64,000 bases of DNA from Mesostigma viride (Eukaryota > Streptophyta > Mesostigmatophyceae > Mesostigmatales > Mesostigmataceae), in contig RPFO01000138.1 of NCBI GenBank assembly GCA_009746045.1, positions 720,759-784,758 of the forward strand. Reading direction: 5' to 3'. Below the pieces are notes generated by a model. That model did no database searches, had not been told where the DNA came from, and was given only the letters and a program-made list of their open reading frames with translations. Below are positions 32,021 to 43,200 of this stretch, piece after piece. Numbering within the stretch: the first letter of the stretch is position 1; every line of letters begins with the position of its first letter. A program made the position numbers and the translations under genes.

Positions 32021-32150
32021 TAAGCACCTTTCCATTGGTCTTATCGTAGTATAGAGATTTGACATGGCTCTGTATATAGGTTTATAGCTGGGCGTTTGCT
32101 TTGGTTTGAGTGATTTCACTCTGCTGTAAGTAATTATATTTTTAATATAT
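32021..32150 (+). mobile_element. Short family D 3' tail in plus orientation
   Basis: 130 bp identical in type to the family D terminus (ttggtcttatcgtagtatag ... ctgctgtaagtaattatatt). It abuts the next, oppositely oriented copy tail to tail. Confidence 0.85.
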
Positions 32151-33225
32151 ATATTAAAAATATAATTACTTACAGCAGAGTGAAATCACTCAAACCAAAG
32201 CAAACGCCCAGCTATAAACCTATATACAGAGCCATGTCAAAGCTCTATACTACGATAAGACCAATGGAAACGCCTAACGGGAGGAACCTAATAGCCCTGC
32301 TGCACCGCAAAATCAGCCCGCGTACGGCGGAGCATGATGTCAGCCATGGCCCGAGTCAGCGCCACCGACAAGCGCTGACGCCAATATGACGTCCAGGTCC
32401 GCGCCGACCATGGGGCCCGCTGGCCCTCCAGGTCCAGCCGGTCCTCCCGGAGCCGGCAACACTCCTTGAAGAAGGCGGAGGTCAGGGGCCCCATGGCCCC
32501 AAACTCCTCCAGGACAAAGGGCACCACACGATGGTGCCCGACGTCGCCGTAGGCCAGGAGCTTGGCCCGCTCCGCCCGGTCCGCCGTGTAACCTGCCGTG
32601 AGGGAGGCCCCAGCCACGTGGCTAAGAGCCAAGGGCCGCGCCACCGAAACGTCAATAAGCAGATGCCGGCCACCCCCCTCAAAGTCCAGCACCACGATGT
32701 CAGGCCGGTGGTTGGGGGAATAGAAGGCAGCGCCATCCGCATCCTCGGACCGGATGTTCGCGTGGGGGAAAACCGACCGAATCATGGCGAGCACCACCGT
32801 CAGGAGGACAGTGTGCAAATACAAATACCAATTCTGATTCTGTTGGCCCCCCATGCAGGCAAGGTAGTGAGTCCCCGTGGGATCCAGCGGCTGCCCACAG
32901 CTACCACAAGGCCGCCCGGCCGGAACAAGAGGCTGCGGGGCAAATAGCTGGTGCCGGAGCGCCACCGAGTAGTGGCTGGGAGCCAAGGCGAATGGGGGGG
33001 CCATGGGAAGAGCACGAAGGTACGCCGAGCCCACACTCCGCAAGGAAAGCGAGAACAGCCACGCACGTCCCTGGGCGTTGAGGTCCGCGAAAAGAGCAAT
33101 CCAATCAGCCGTGTGCAGAATACCCGCGTAGGTTTTCTGGTGTTTATCGATGACGCGAGCAGGGAATGCGGCGGGAGATTGAACGGAGGCGACCGAGGGA
33201 GTGTATATAATATATATAAGCACCT
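32151..33225 (-). mobile_element. LINE family D copy with the longest intact ORF2 C terminus
   Basis: An uninterrupted minus frame (33238-32288, 316 codons) encodes the family D C-terminal module: HQKTYAGILHTADWIALF, then CGSCGQPLDPTGTHYLAC (C-X2-C-X9-H-X3-C, about 32900-32850), RPDIVVLDF...LLIDVSVARPL and WSARTWTSYWRQRLS. The D...D-V pattern after RPD resembles the catalytic core of PD-(D/E)XK-like nuclease domains found at the C terminus of some LINEs; this is a suggestion only. It is 5'-truncated at about 33225. The family superfamily (for example RandI/Dualen) is unresolved. Confidence 0.8.
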
Positions 33226-33415
33226 TCAGGAGGGGCATGCTCCTGTTTTATCCCCACAGCGCCCCGCGACCCATGGCTAGCATGCATGCAGGGTAGAAGT
33301 CCGCAGGTGGAGGTTATTGCCCCTGAGGATAGCCGCTACACTACCGCCTCATCTGCCATTACAGTAGAGGACAGCGCAGATGAGGATTATAACCCCCTCA
33401 AGTGACTATGTCAAG
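33226..33415 (+). mobile_element. LINE family A 3' end
   Basis: It matches 3367-3530, including gtagaagtccgcaggtggag and cattacagtagaggacag. It is 5'-truncated. Confidence 0.75.
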
Positions 33416-33419
33416 TCCC

Positions 33420-33900
33420 AGTGTATGAATGGATGGAGGTGGGCGAAGCCGCGAAACCGAACAAAGCTATCCCTAAGCTATCCTAATCTAGAAAGCCCTA
33501 ACTACTCTACTCAGCAAAGCGCCCCTTCCACTTGGGGGGAGGGGGCTTGCCCGCAGGGGCTGGTGTGTGGGCCTGGACAATCGTCTGTCGCCTCTTCTTG
33601 TTCTGCATGGCAGTCCAACCAAGAGAGAGGGAGTGAATGCGGTGTTCAAACTTAGCTGGGACCACTAGGTCGGCCAGCAACAGCTGTGTGTAGTTCATGG
33701 CAGGTTTACCCAGCTTTCTAGGAATGTCCTTGGGGCCAGGCCAGGTCAGGATATGCCACCCTGGTTGGCCAAGCCGCTGGGCCCGGCCGGCCAGACCAAG
33801 GGCGGTGTCTACCTGACTGGTGCGAGCAAGATGTCCTACGAATTCTGCTATCCAACGCTGCCTAATCCCATGTGCGTGACACGCAAGTACTTACTATTTA
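33420..33900 (-). mobile_element. LINE family B C-terminal fragment
   Basis: The minus strand (33698-33507) encodes LADLVVPAKFEHRIHSLSLGWTAMQ and PAGKPPPPKWKGRF, the family B end also seen at 4018-4200. It is followed by a gtgacacgcaagtacttact family A tail scrap. Confidence 0.7.
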
Positions 33901-33966
33901 CATGCCAAAGCCGACTCTTGGGTACCCCCAGGTCAGCAGTGCATGCTAGTCTACATGATATGGTTT

Positions 33967-33999
<33 letters not shown>

Positions 34000-34252
34000 C
34001 TGGCATGGGACCCTTACACACTCACAAACTTGCGTGGTAAATGTTAGTTCTTATATATATAAGGTTAGTTTACCGTTCTTATTGAGGTCACAAATAGTTT
34101 TGACATTTGAAGGAGACCATCCTCGGTGTACCCTTGCACCGAAGGTCCTTCATTGTCTGATAACAGCAGTACTACCCTGTTGAGGCAAGTCAAACTAACA
34201 ATGTATTCCTTTGGGCTGGGCCCTGATAAGAATGTGTTCTACCGAGGTCTCT
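33901..34252. other. 3' flank of gamma-COP with a 32-nt poly(G) run
   Basis: It holds an uninterrupted G run at 33968-33999 and the complement of TGTAA at 34014-34018, about 235 nt past the gamma-COP stop and a possible poly(A) signal. No gene seen. Confidence 0.5.
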
Positions 34253-37200
34253 CTAAGCATTGGCAATAATTTCATGCACAACCTCGCAGAAGGACGGGTC
34301 TTCTGCTCGTACTGTCAGCTTCATGGCCACCGACATGCTCGCGTCGATGCCAAACGACACCCGGGCCAGCACCTGCAAGCAAGATGGAGACGCTACCCAT
34401 GAAGAATGAGGCTCGAGAGACCCAGCCTGCACCAGAATTTTCATATGCAGTGCGAAAATGTGGACACATTTCCAAAAAACATCTAGCAACACAGCCATGC
34501 CCGCTGAAGCGGCGGCGCTCCGAAGCACAGAAAAAAATCCTTAATTCCACTAACCTGCCACCAGGGGCAAGTGCAACATGGCATATATTTTGTCAACCCA
34601 AGAACCACAAACTGCACTTCTAATGCAAAAAGCAAAACTCTTAGCAGATAAACAATTCAACATGGTGTCAGCTCGTGCACATTGACAGATGGCGCTCACC
34701 TGTACATAGCCAACAAAGATGCCAGAGAGCAGCGTCGTGTGTGACCGCGCGTTGGGAGGGACCGCTTCTGTGCCCTGCAGCCGACAGCAGAAGCAACCGC
34801 ATGTTTTGCGCAGGAGGTGTAGGTCAGCAAGAAAACAAGGGTTTGCAACTTTTTCGGCCAAGTTATACTACGGCGGCTCACAGTCATGGCAGGCTGATCT
34901 GCACCGAATCACGCAGTTGCAGTCAGTAGGAACCTGTGAGACTCATCATGGTGACTCTTTACAGCTACAGGGAAAGGCCATCAGCCCGCCAGTACACAGG
35001 TTGCTGCCAACACAAGGCCAGCTAAGACCAGACACTTGACATTTCTGGCAACCAGACACCATACAAATCAAGCTACCTGGGCGCCAAGCCCCAGTGTGCA
35101 TGCCCTGCGCCAACCACCACTACTAAGTCGCCTGCGCCACCGACCCCTTCCGCCTTGACAACATTTGTGGCAGGAGCGCAGCGGATGCAACCCTGGCTAA
35201 GGTCCCCACCAGCCACACCATGGGCCACAATGGGACATGCGACCCCATCAAGCGGCCTGCCATACCAGCCTGCACATGCACACATGGTGGCGTGGTGTGG
35301 GCCGTCTTGTCCCCCAAGCCTCTCCTAGCACGACGGCATGCCTAGCACCTACGCCGCCCAGGCCTCACCTCGCATGGCTGCATGCCCAGGATCTCAATGA
35401 CCGCCTCCACCGCCTCCTGCAGGCTGTCGCGCGTGCCCAGCCCGTAGTCGTCCACGCGCTCGCCCTCCTCTGGGAGCGCCTCCCACGCGACGCGGAAGTT
35501 GGCCACGCCGGTGCGCTGGATGTAGTCCTTCACCGTCACCTGGGGGGGGGGGGAGAGGAGGGGGACAGCGGGGGGGAGAAGTGGTGGGTGGGTGGGTGGG
35601 TGGGTGGGTGGGTGGGTGGGTGGGTGGGTGGGTGGGTGGGTGGGTGGGTGGGTGGGTGGGTGGGTGGGTGGGTGGGTGGGTGGGTGGGTGGGTGGGTGGG
35701 TGGGTGGGTGAAGCGATGCAACATGCGCCGTGCCCATCACCGTGCAAGCGCCCCAAGGGTGGCCTTACACATAAGCAAGCACGCGGCAAAATGGCATCGT
35801 TGTTGGAGCGAAAGCACAACCCCAGCAGGTGCCAGGGCTGGGCTTGGAATTCATCAGGCACCAAGCCGCCGGCGTCGCCCCATAACCCACAAGGCAAATG
35901 CCAGTACCTTGCACACCCCCACATAGAAAAAGTAAGAAAACATGAAGCATGTGCCGAAGAACACGAAGCACCCCTTTCAACTTTTTGACACCTAGGCCAC
36001 CATCAGAGAGTTCTGGGTGTTGGTAACCCAACACATGCAGGCCCACCAAAGTTCACAAGCACCCGCCAGCACGTGCCAGGAGCAACCGTGTGGCAGGCAT
36101 CACCTCCAGGTCCCCCAGTGGCTACTATCCTCACCTCCAGCTCTTCTTGAAAATCCTGATTTCACGAAGTCCTGCAGTTGGTACTAATCTAACCTTCACA
36201 TCCCAACTATTGTCCTGTTCTCACCTCCAGGTCCTCCAGTTGGTACTCGTCATCGTAGCCTGCCTCATCCATGTCGCCCGTGGTGGCATCCACCTGCAAA
36301 CAAAAATCCCAGCCAGGGACATGGGGCAGGGGGTACCGCCATGACAAGACGCGCGCACATACACACACATACACGTAAGGATTACCTGACAAAAAGGTTT
36401 CAGAAAAAAGGTGGCAGGAGAGGGGTTGCAGCGGCAGGCCCATCTGCTGTGGCTGGTACACCCCTCCCATCCATCGGCACGTTGGTCTCCAGTTGAAAGC
36501 CACGAGCCGTGCACGTCCACCCGGCAACGTGAGCACGTTGGGTGGGAGGCCGCCCCCTCGTCCCCCTCCTTGCACCAACCCCCTGACCTCCTAAACCCCC
36601 AGGCCCCAAATCCCCATATCCCCCCACCAAAGCCAGGAGCCCCGCAATCATGCGTCGTGCTTGCCTCCCCTCCCCCCCCCCTTGCTTGCCACGCACCTCC
36701 TTGACGGTGAATTTGAGCGTGTTCAGGACCTTGCCAACGCTCACACTGCCCTCGGGCCGCGTGACGCACACAAAGCTGCGGGGACAGGGGCGGAGACAAG
36801 GGGGAAGTGCGAGGGTGGTGCAGGTGAGACTCGGTACCGGTCAGCCATGCACGCTCAGCACAACACAGCACATCGCGGCCTTGACCCGCACAAGAGCAAT
36901 GGACGCCACGGCATGGAACCCGCGGAACCAACTCATCCACCACTGCCTGTGTGTGGGCGCATCCACCACTGCACGTGTGTGGGCGCATCCACCACTGCCT
37001 GTGTGTGGGCGCATCCACCACTGCACGTGTGAGGGCGCATCCACCACTGCATGTGTGTGAGCGCATCCACCACTGCATGTGTGTGGGCACATCCACCACT
37101 GCATGTGTGTGGGCGCATCCACCACTGCATGTGTGTGGGCACATCCACCACTGCATGTGTGTGGGCACATCCACCACTGCATGTGTGTGGGCACATCCAC

Positions 37201-40200
37201 CACTGCATGTGTAGGGGCGCATCCACCACTGCACGTGTAGGGGCACATCCACCACTGCACGTGTGTGGGCGCATCCACCACTGCACGTGTGTGGGCGCAT
37301 CCACCACTGCATGCGTGTGGGCGCATCCACAACTGCATGCATGTGGGCGCATCCACCACTGCATGTGTGTGGGCACATCCACCACTGCATGTGTAGGGGC
37401 GCATCCACCACTGCACGTGTGTGGGCGCATCCACCACTGCACGTGTGTGGGCGTATCCACCACTGCATGCGTGTGGGCGCATCCACCACTGCATGCGTGT
37501 GGGCGCATCCACAACTGCATGCATGTGGGCGCATCCACCACTGCATGTGTGTGGCTGCACAAGGCAAACAGCGGAGGGGGGCGGCGCGATGAGGACGCAA
37601 GGACCGTCGCTCACCATTGTCCCGGGGACCCATAGGGCATGGCCTTGAGGGGGATGGACACCTCCTCCTCCAGGTCCTCCATCTCGGCCAAGTCCATCAC
37701 CACGCTCACCTGGTGTGCGGGCGTGGGGGGGGTGGAGGCGGGTGTGTGTGTGGGGGTAATGGTGGGCGATGGGGGGGTGGGGGGTGGGAGCGGGGGGCGT
37801 GGGAGGGGATGAAAAGAATGCAAAGGTGGGCAGGTCGCCACCACCGCACAAAGGGACATGGTGGGGGTGGGGGTGGGGGTGGGGCGGCAAGGGGGAAGGA
37901 TGGTCAGGCCATGCCAGGCAACCGGGCAGGTATGCTACAACACGCAGGCACCAGGGGATGCCAGCAACTTGGTGGCAAAGGCGTGGTGATGCATGGCCAG
38001 ACCATAGCTGTGACAGAAAAGGTTGTGCAAGGGGATGCACAAAAGGCAGCGCCATTGCTTTCCCCCGGCAGCCATGCCCATGCAACAGTTGCCGTGGTAA
38101 ATTCATTGAAAATGTCCATGCAGATACCGCCATCACCTGTCACCCTCTCACAGCCCATCACCCGTCACCCTCTCCCTGGAACTCTCTGCCAACCACACTC
38201 GCAACTTTCCCACCTTGCCACAATGCCTGCCCGCTGGCCCGTCTCTTGTGCAAACCACAGTCCTGCCCGCGCCTCCTGCACGATGCCGCGCCTGCCAGCC
38301 GTTGTATGCATGTGCATGTGTCTGTCTGTGTCTGTGTGCGCGTTTGTGCGTGCATCCAAGCCAAGCCACAACCACCCCCGTTTGCTCCCATCCCCCAGCA
38401 GGTAGCATAGGTGTGGGCGTGTCTGTGCGTCCCCTCCCACTCTCCACCATCTACCATGTGTGTGTGTCCAACCCAACGCATGAAAGCGTGCATCCAACCC
38501 AGGCGCTCCCATCCTCCACAGCTAGCACGACAGCGTGCATGCCTTGACTCACATTCTCCAGCAGCTGCTCCGCGATCGTGTTGGTGCAGTTGAACTGGAA
38601 GACCAGGTGCGCGGGGAAGACATGCTTCACGCACGAGACAATGTACTCCGTCTCGTTCTCTGTCAGCTGCACCGGTTGTGACGACTGCGGGCAAGGGGGA
38701 GAAGGGGGGTGGGCGGGGGGGAGGGAGGGAGAAGAGGGGGATGGTCGAGCAACCGCCATGGTCATGACAGGTGACGGTGTGTGTGGACACACCCAAGCAC
38801 AGGCGGGCAAAGACAGCAAGGGGGACCACATTTGACAACCTTCATCCGGCACCAGGCACCACGGCTACGTGGGATGTGCGAAACCGCGCAGCGCAGTCAG
38901 CCTGAGATGCACAGGGCAGTCCGCAAGCGCAGGGTTCGGTGCGATCTAGTTGCCGCAGCCCCACCACCTAGGGCACCACCCACCCCCAATCCCAAGCCCA
39001 AGCGATACCAGGTCAGAGGGTGGGGACCCCAAAGATTAGGTAGAGAAAAAAAAATTAGACAAAGAGGCAAAACCACACCCTCCTGCCCCAGCACATGTGC
39101 ATGTGCATGCGACGCGAACGCACTCCCAAATAACAGACCATTCCAAACAACAGACCTTGCACTGCTTGCCCACGTGTGGCCGCACCCACCCACCTTGCCC
39201 AGGTTGCCCACGTGTGGCCGCACCCACCCACCTTGCCAAGGTTGCCCACGTGTGGCTGCACCCATCCACCTTGAACAGCTTGCCCGCGTGTGGCCGCACC
39301 CACCCACCTTGCCCAGCTTGCCCACGTGTGGCCGCACCCACCCACCTTGCCCAGGTTGCCCACGTGTGGCTGCACCCACCCACCTTGAACAGCTTGCCCA
39401 CGTGCGCCAGTTCGGGGATGCCGTGCAGCAGCGCCGCATACTTCTCCGTCGAAGCCGCCGCATTCACTGCCGCCGCCGCCTCGCGCGGTGGCGGCTTGGC
39501 CTTGGCGGCCTGAGCAGCAGCGGCGGCCGCCTTCTTGCCCAGGATGGGGGCGGCGGGCACGGAGGCCAGGTCAAACGGCTTGTCCAGGGGGTTCTGCAGG
39601 CGGGGCGGGGGGAGGCAAAAGCAAGAAGTGTGGATGTAACGGGAAGGGGAATGGGTTAGATGGGGTTGGCGGTTGGCAGCGCTGGCATGCGGTGCGCAAT
39701 GGGGCAACCCCAACACGGCAAAGAAAATGGCAGGGACGAGCGGGCTTGCGGCAACCGATTGTGCCCCTCGGTGGGAGCCAACCCCCTTCTTAAGTTCCCT
39801 GCTGTGTTTTCAGGCGGGCTAAGACCTCCCTGACACACTAAGTGGTGATGGCGTCTAAGGGAGAATGCCACAGGGGGGTGACACGAGCTTGAACCAGATC
39901 AGGCTGCGCCACCATATCACACACACACACAGCAGGCACCAGGGAGGGGAGGAGACACCCCACAGCCACCCACCACGCCTGCCACCATCGAGTACCCATC
40001 CCATGGCAGGGACCCATGTCTTGCAGACCGCGTCGCACCGCTTCCGAGGCCTAGGCTGCACCATGCAACCTCCCACGCCCCGCTTCCCATTGTCCCCTGC
40101 CTATAGAGAGATGCCAAGCAACAAGTATGGAGACCAACTTTCTCGTATAACAAGTACCGAAACCAACCACTGCTGTACAGAGGTGCCATGGGTGTACTCA

Positions 40201-43200
40201 CGTTCAGGTACTCGCGCAGGGAGGTCTCCAGGTTGGCCACCGGGCAGGTGATGCGGCTGAAGATGAGCTCGCTGTTTCCCCGCAGCTGCGACCCGCTCTT
40301 GTCGTCGAGGATATTCAGGTAGATGGCAGCCCGGTCGCGCACCTCGTCGTCGTTGTCGTGTAGGCAGCGCCGCAGCAGCACCACAATGCGCGGCCGCAGC
40401 GCCTCGGTGGCGGCACCAAAGCGGGCCAGCGCAGACACCGCGGCCGCACGCACGGTTGCGTTCTCCAGAATAACGCGGTTGTAGATGAAGCGGATGTACT
40501 TGCTGGGGTCGGCAGTCTTCGGGCCCTCCTCCCCCAGCAGGTAGAGAATCTGCCGCGCCCACGCGTGCAGCACGTGGGCACCAACAGCGCACGGGGGGAG
40601 GGGGGGGCAGGAAGGGCGCACATGTTTCGGCACAGACCAAGTCAGCACACCTGGGTTCTGTGGCCAGCATTACGCCACCCACCCATCCACCCACACGACA
40701 CCCCCTGCGCCCATGTGCAGCATGGCCAGTGCAGCCCCTCTGTGTTCGTACGAATCCACAAATCCAACCCCCCCACACCACCACCATGGAGAACCCCGCG
40801 CGCATGCCATGTCATACCGCGAGTGTACTGCGTGGACATATGCTCGTACTCACCTGCGTGGACCAGTCTTCCCCCTCCTTCCCCTCTCCCCCCCTCACCT
40901 GCGTGGACAGGTAGGTGAACTCGCAGTCCTCGATGAACTCGCACAAGTGCGCGAGGCCGCTCTGCTTTGCGTCGGGGATCTCGTGGATGAGCGCCAGGAT
41001 GGCGTCCACAATCGCCTTCTTGTACTCAAACCCGCCCTCCTCGCGCAGGATGTTGCTCAAGAAGTTCATGCTGGCGCACACATGCCCACACGCACAACCA
41101 CAGGCACGCAGCATGCCACCGACATGCATGAGTACTGGTATCACTACCGTGCGCCAATGCAGAAAGAACGCTCTTTGTGAACACCATGGCGGCAATGACC
41201 CTGGCGCAGGGTGCACCGGTGGCAGGTGCGTTATGCGTGGACCTGGACACTCACTCCAAACTCTGGTGCAGCAACTACTGGCACAAACAGGCCACGCATT
41301 GGCCATTTCCCCTAGACTCATGCCACGAACAAGCGGTAGGCAAGCTGCCTGACACCACTTCGGACTCCGATTAGAAAGACAGGCAAGGTGTGTGCACGCA
41401 TGTGCGCGTGTGTGCTGAACCGCAAGTCATGCGGTGGGCAAGGTGGCCCACACATGTGCCAAAAGCAGAGCACTGGGGGTCAATCTGCGTGGGATGGAAA
41501 GATGGGACCAGCGAGGGAGGGCGCTGGGCTCACGTACAATCCCACGACGGTGCGTGCGGTAGTCCGTACAAAATCCGTGCCAGCACGGTAAGGCACGACG
41601 CAAAACTGCTGGCAGCACGTGGCGCAACATGGGGGTACACACACACAGAAAGAGAACAAGACGGCCGAAACAAAGGCTGGGTAAACGGGCACGACCCCGT
41701 GACCATAGAAACGCCAGCCACTGGGGGACTGAATCCAGTTTGGGGAGAAGAGATTCCGGGGCTAACTGAGCCAATCTTGGGCGGGTCTAGGTGCACCCAA
41801 TGGCACACGCAGTTTCAAGCCGGCAGCACCTGACACAATGGGCGGTTGGGTACTTGAAAAGGTGCAGCTACCCGCACCGCCCCCACTATCCACGTGTTTT
41901 TCAAATGGCGCGGCCGCGTTGCGCGGTCACGTACAGGATGCGGAACTTCTGCGGGAACTTGATGCACATCGCGCGGATGGCCTCCACCACCACGATCTTG
42001 AACTCGTCCGCAATGTCCGCCATGAAGCTGCTGATCTGCTTCATCAGACGCTCCACGCTGCCCTCGTTGCCCGTCTTGAGCAGCGTGGTGATGGCCAGCG
42101 TTGCGATGCTGCGGTTGGGGTCGCTGATCAACGTCTCCATGTCAATGTTGCAGTTGGTCACCGCAAGGGGGTGCGTCATCGCCACCTGCACGACCCAGGC
42201 GGGGCCGGGGGGGGTATCAGCCCATGGAGCAGGACACAAAGGCAGGGAAACACAAAGGGCGCCGACACGTCGTAAGAAAAAAGGGGGTGGTGTGGCGGCT
42301 GTTGGTGGCAAACCATGAAATACGGGCAGGCCCACGCCAAAATCCGCAAGATGCCATCTGGCATGTGGGGCACACCGGCGTGGGCAGACCATGAGCGGAT
42401 AGCCCTAGCCCTGCTTGCTGCACTGCCAAGAGTGGCCCCCGAGCCACCCACATCGACCACCCACCCCGGGCCCATGGGGGATGTGTGGCACAGGCAAAGG
42501 CATGCCTCTGTGGTCGCCCACGGAAATGAACGGGAAACACGCAGGGAACATGCTGCATGCAGGACGCTGCTGCTGCCATCTGGCACACATGCAGCTGCTC
42601 CCCCCCCCCCCCAACTCCCCCTCAAGCCAACAGCCCAGCTCATTCCCTGGCGCACCCCGCGCCGTGCCAACAAACGCCCATCTTCACTCGCACTGCAGCA
42701 GCAAACAGGCCAGGTCACACATCACTAATAATAGCTGGCCTGCTGTCATCTCCCCAACCCAGTGCCCCCCTTCCCCCCCCCCCCCCTCCCGCCCCCCGTC
42801 CAGGCCCCCCTTGCTGATCGCGGTCCTCACCTTATTGAGCGTACGGATGGCAGCAAAGCGCAGCACGGGCTTGGAGGAGGAGAGGAAGAGCTGCAGCACG
42901 GTGACAGCTGGCGCCAGCTCGCGTGAGGAGACCCCGTTCATGGACGCGATAGCGCGCGCGGCCTCAAAGATGACCATCTCGCTCTTATGGCGCAGGCAGC
43001 CCTCCAGGTAGCGGTAGAAGGGGCGCTCGCCCTCACCCTCCACCTCGCCCGTGTTCTCCTCAATCACCTGCGGTGGTGGTGGTGGTGGTGGTGGTGGTGG
43101 TGGTGGTGTGTGTGTGGGGGGGGGGTGAGGAAGCAAAGTGGGGGAAGCGGTGGGCAAACCTGTGAGCGGCATGACAGCAGGCACAATGGCCCCATCTTGA

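Noticed and set aside
35581-35711. Telomere-like repeat
   Set aside because: The unit is GGGT, not a chlorophyte telomere unit such as TTTTAGGG, and it is an internal intron microsatellite.
36221-38136. 470- and 431-codon minus ORFs with His/Cys-rich repeats resembling zinc fingers
   Set aside because: They read through a 26-bp minisatellite and true gamma-COP exons in other frames; the Cys/His spacing is a repeat artefact.
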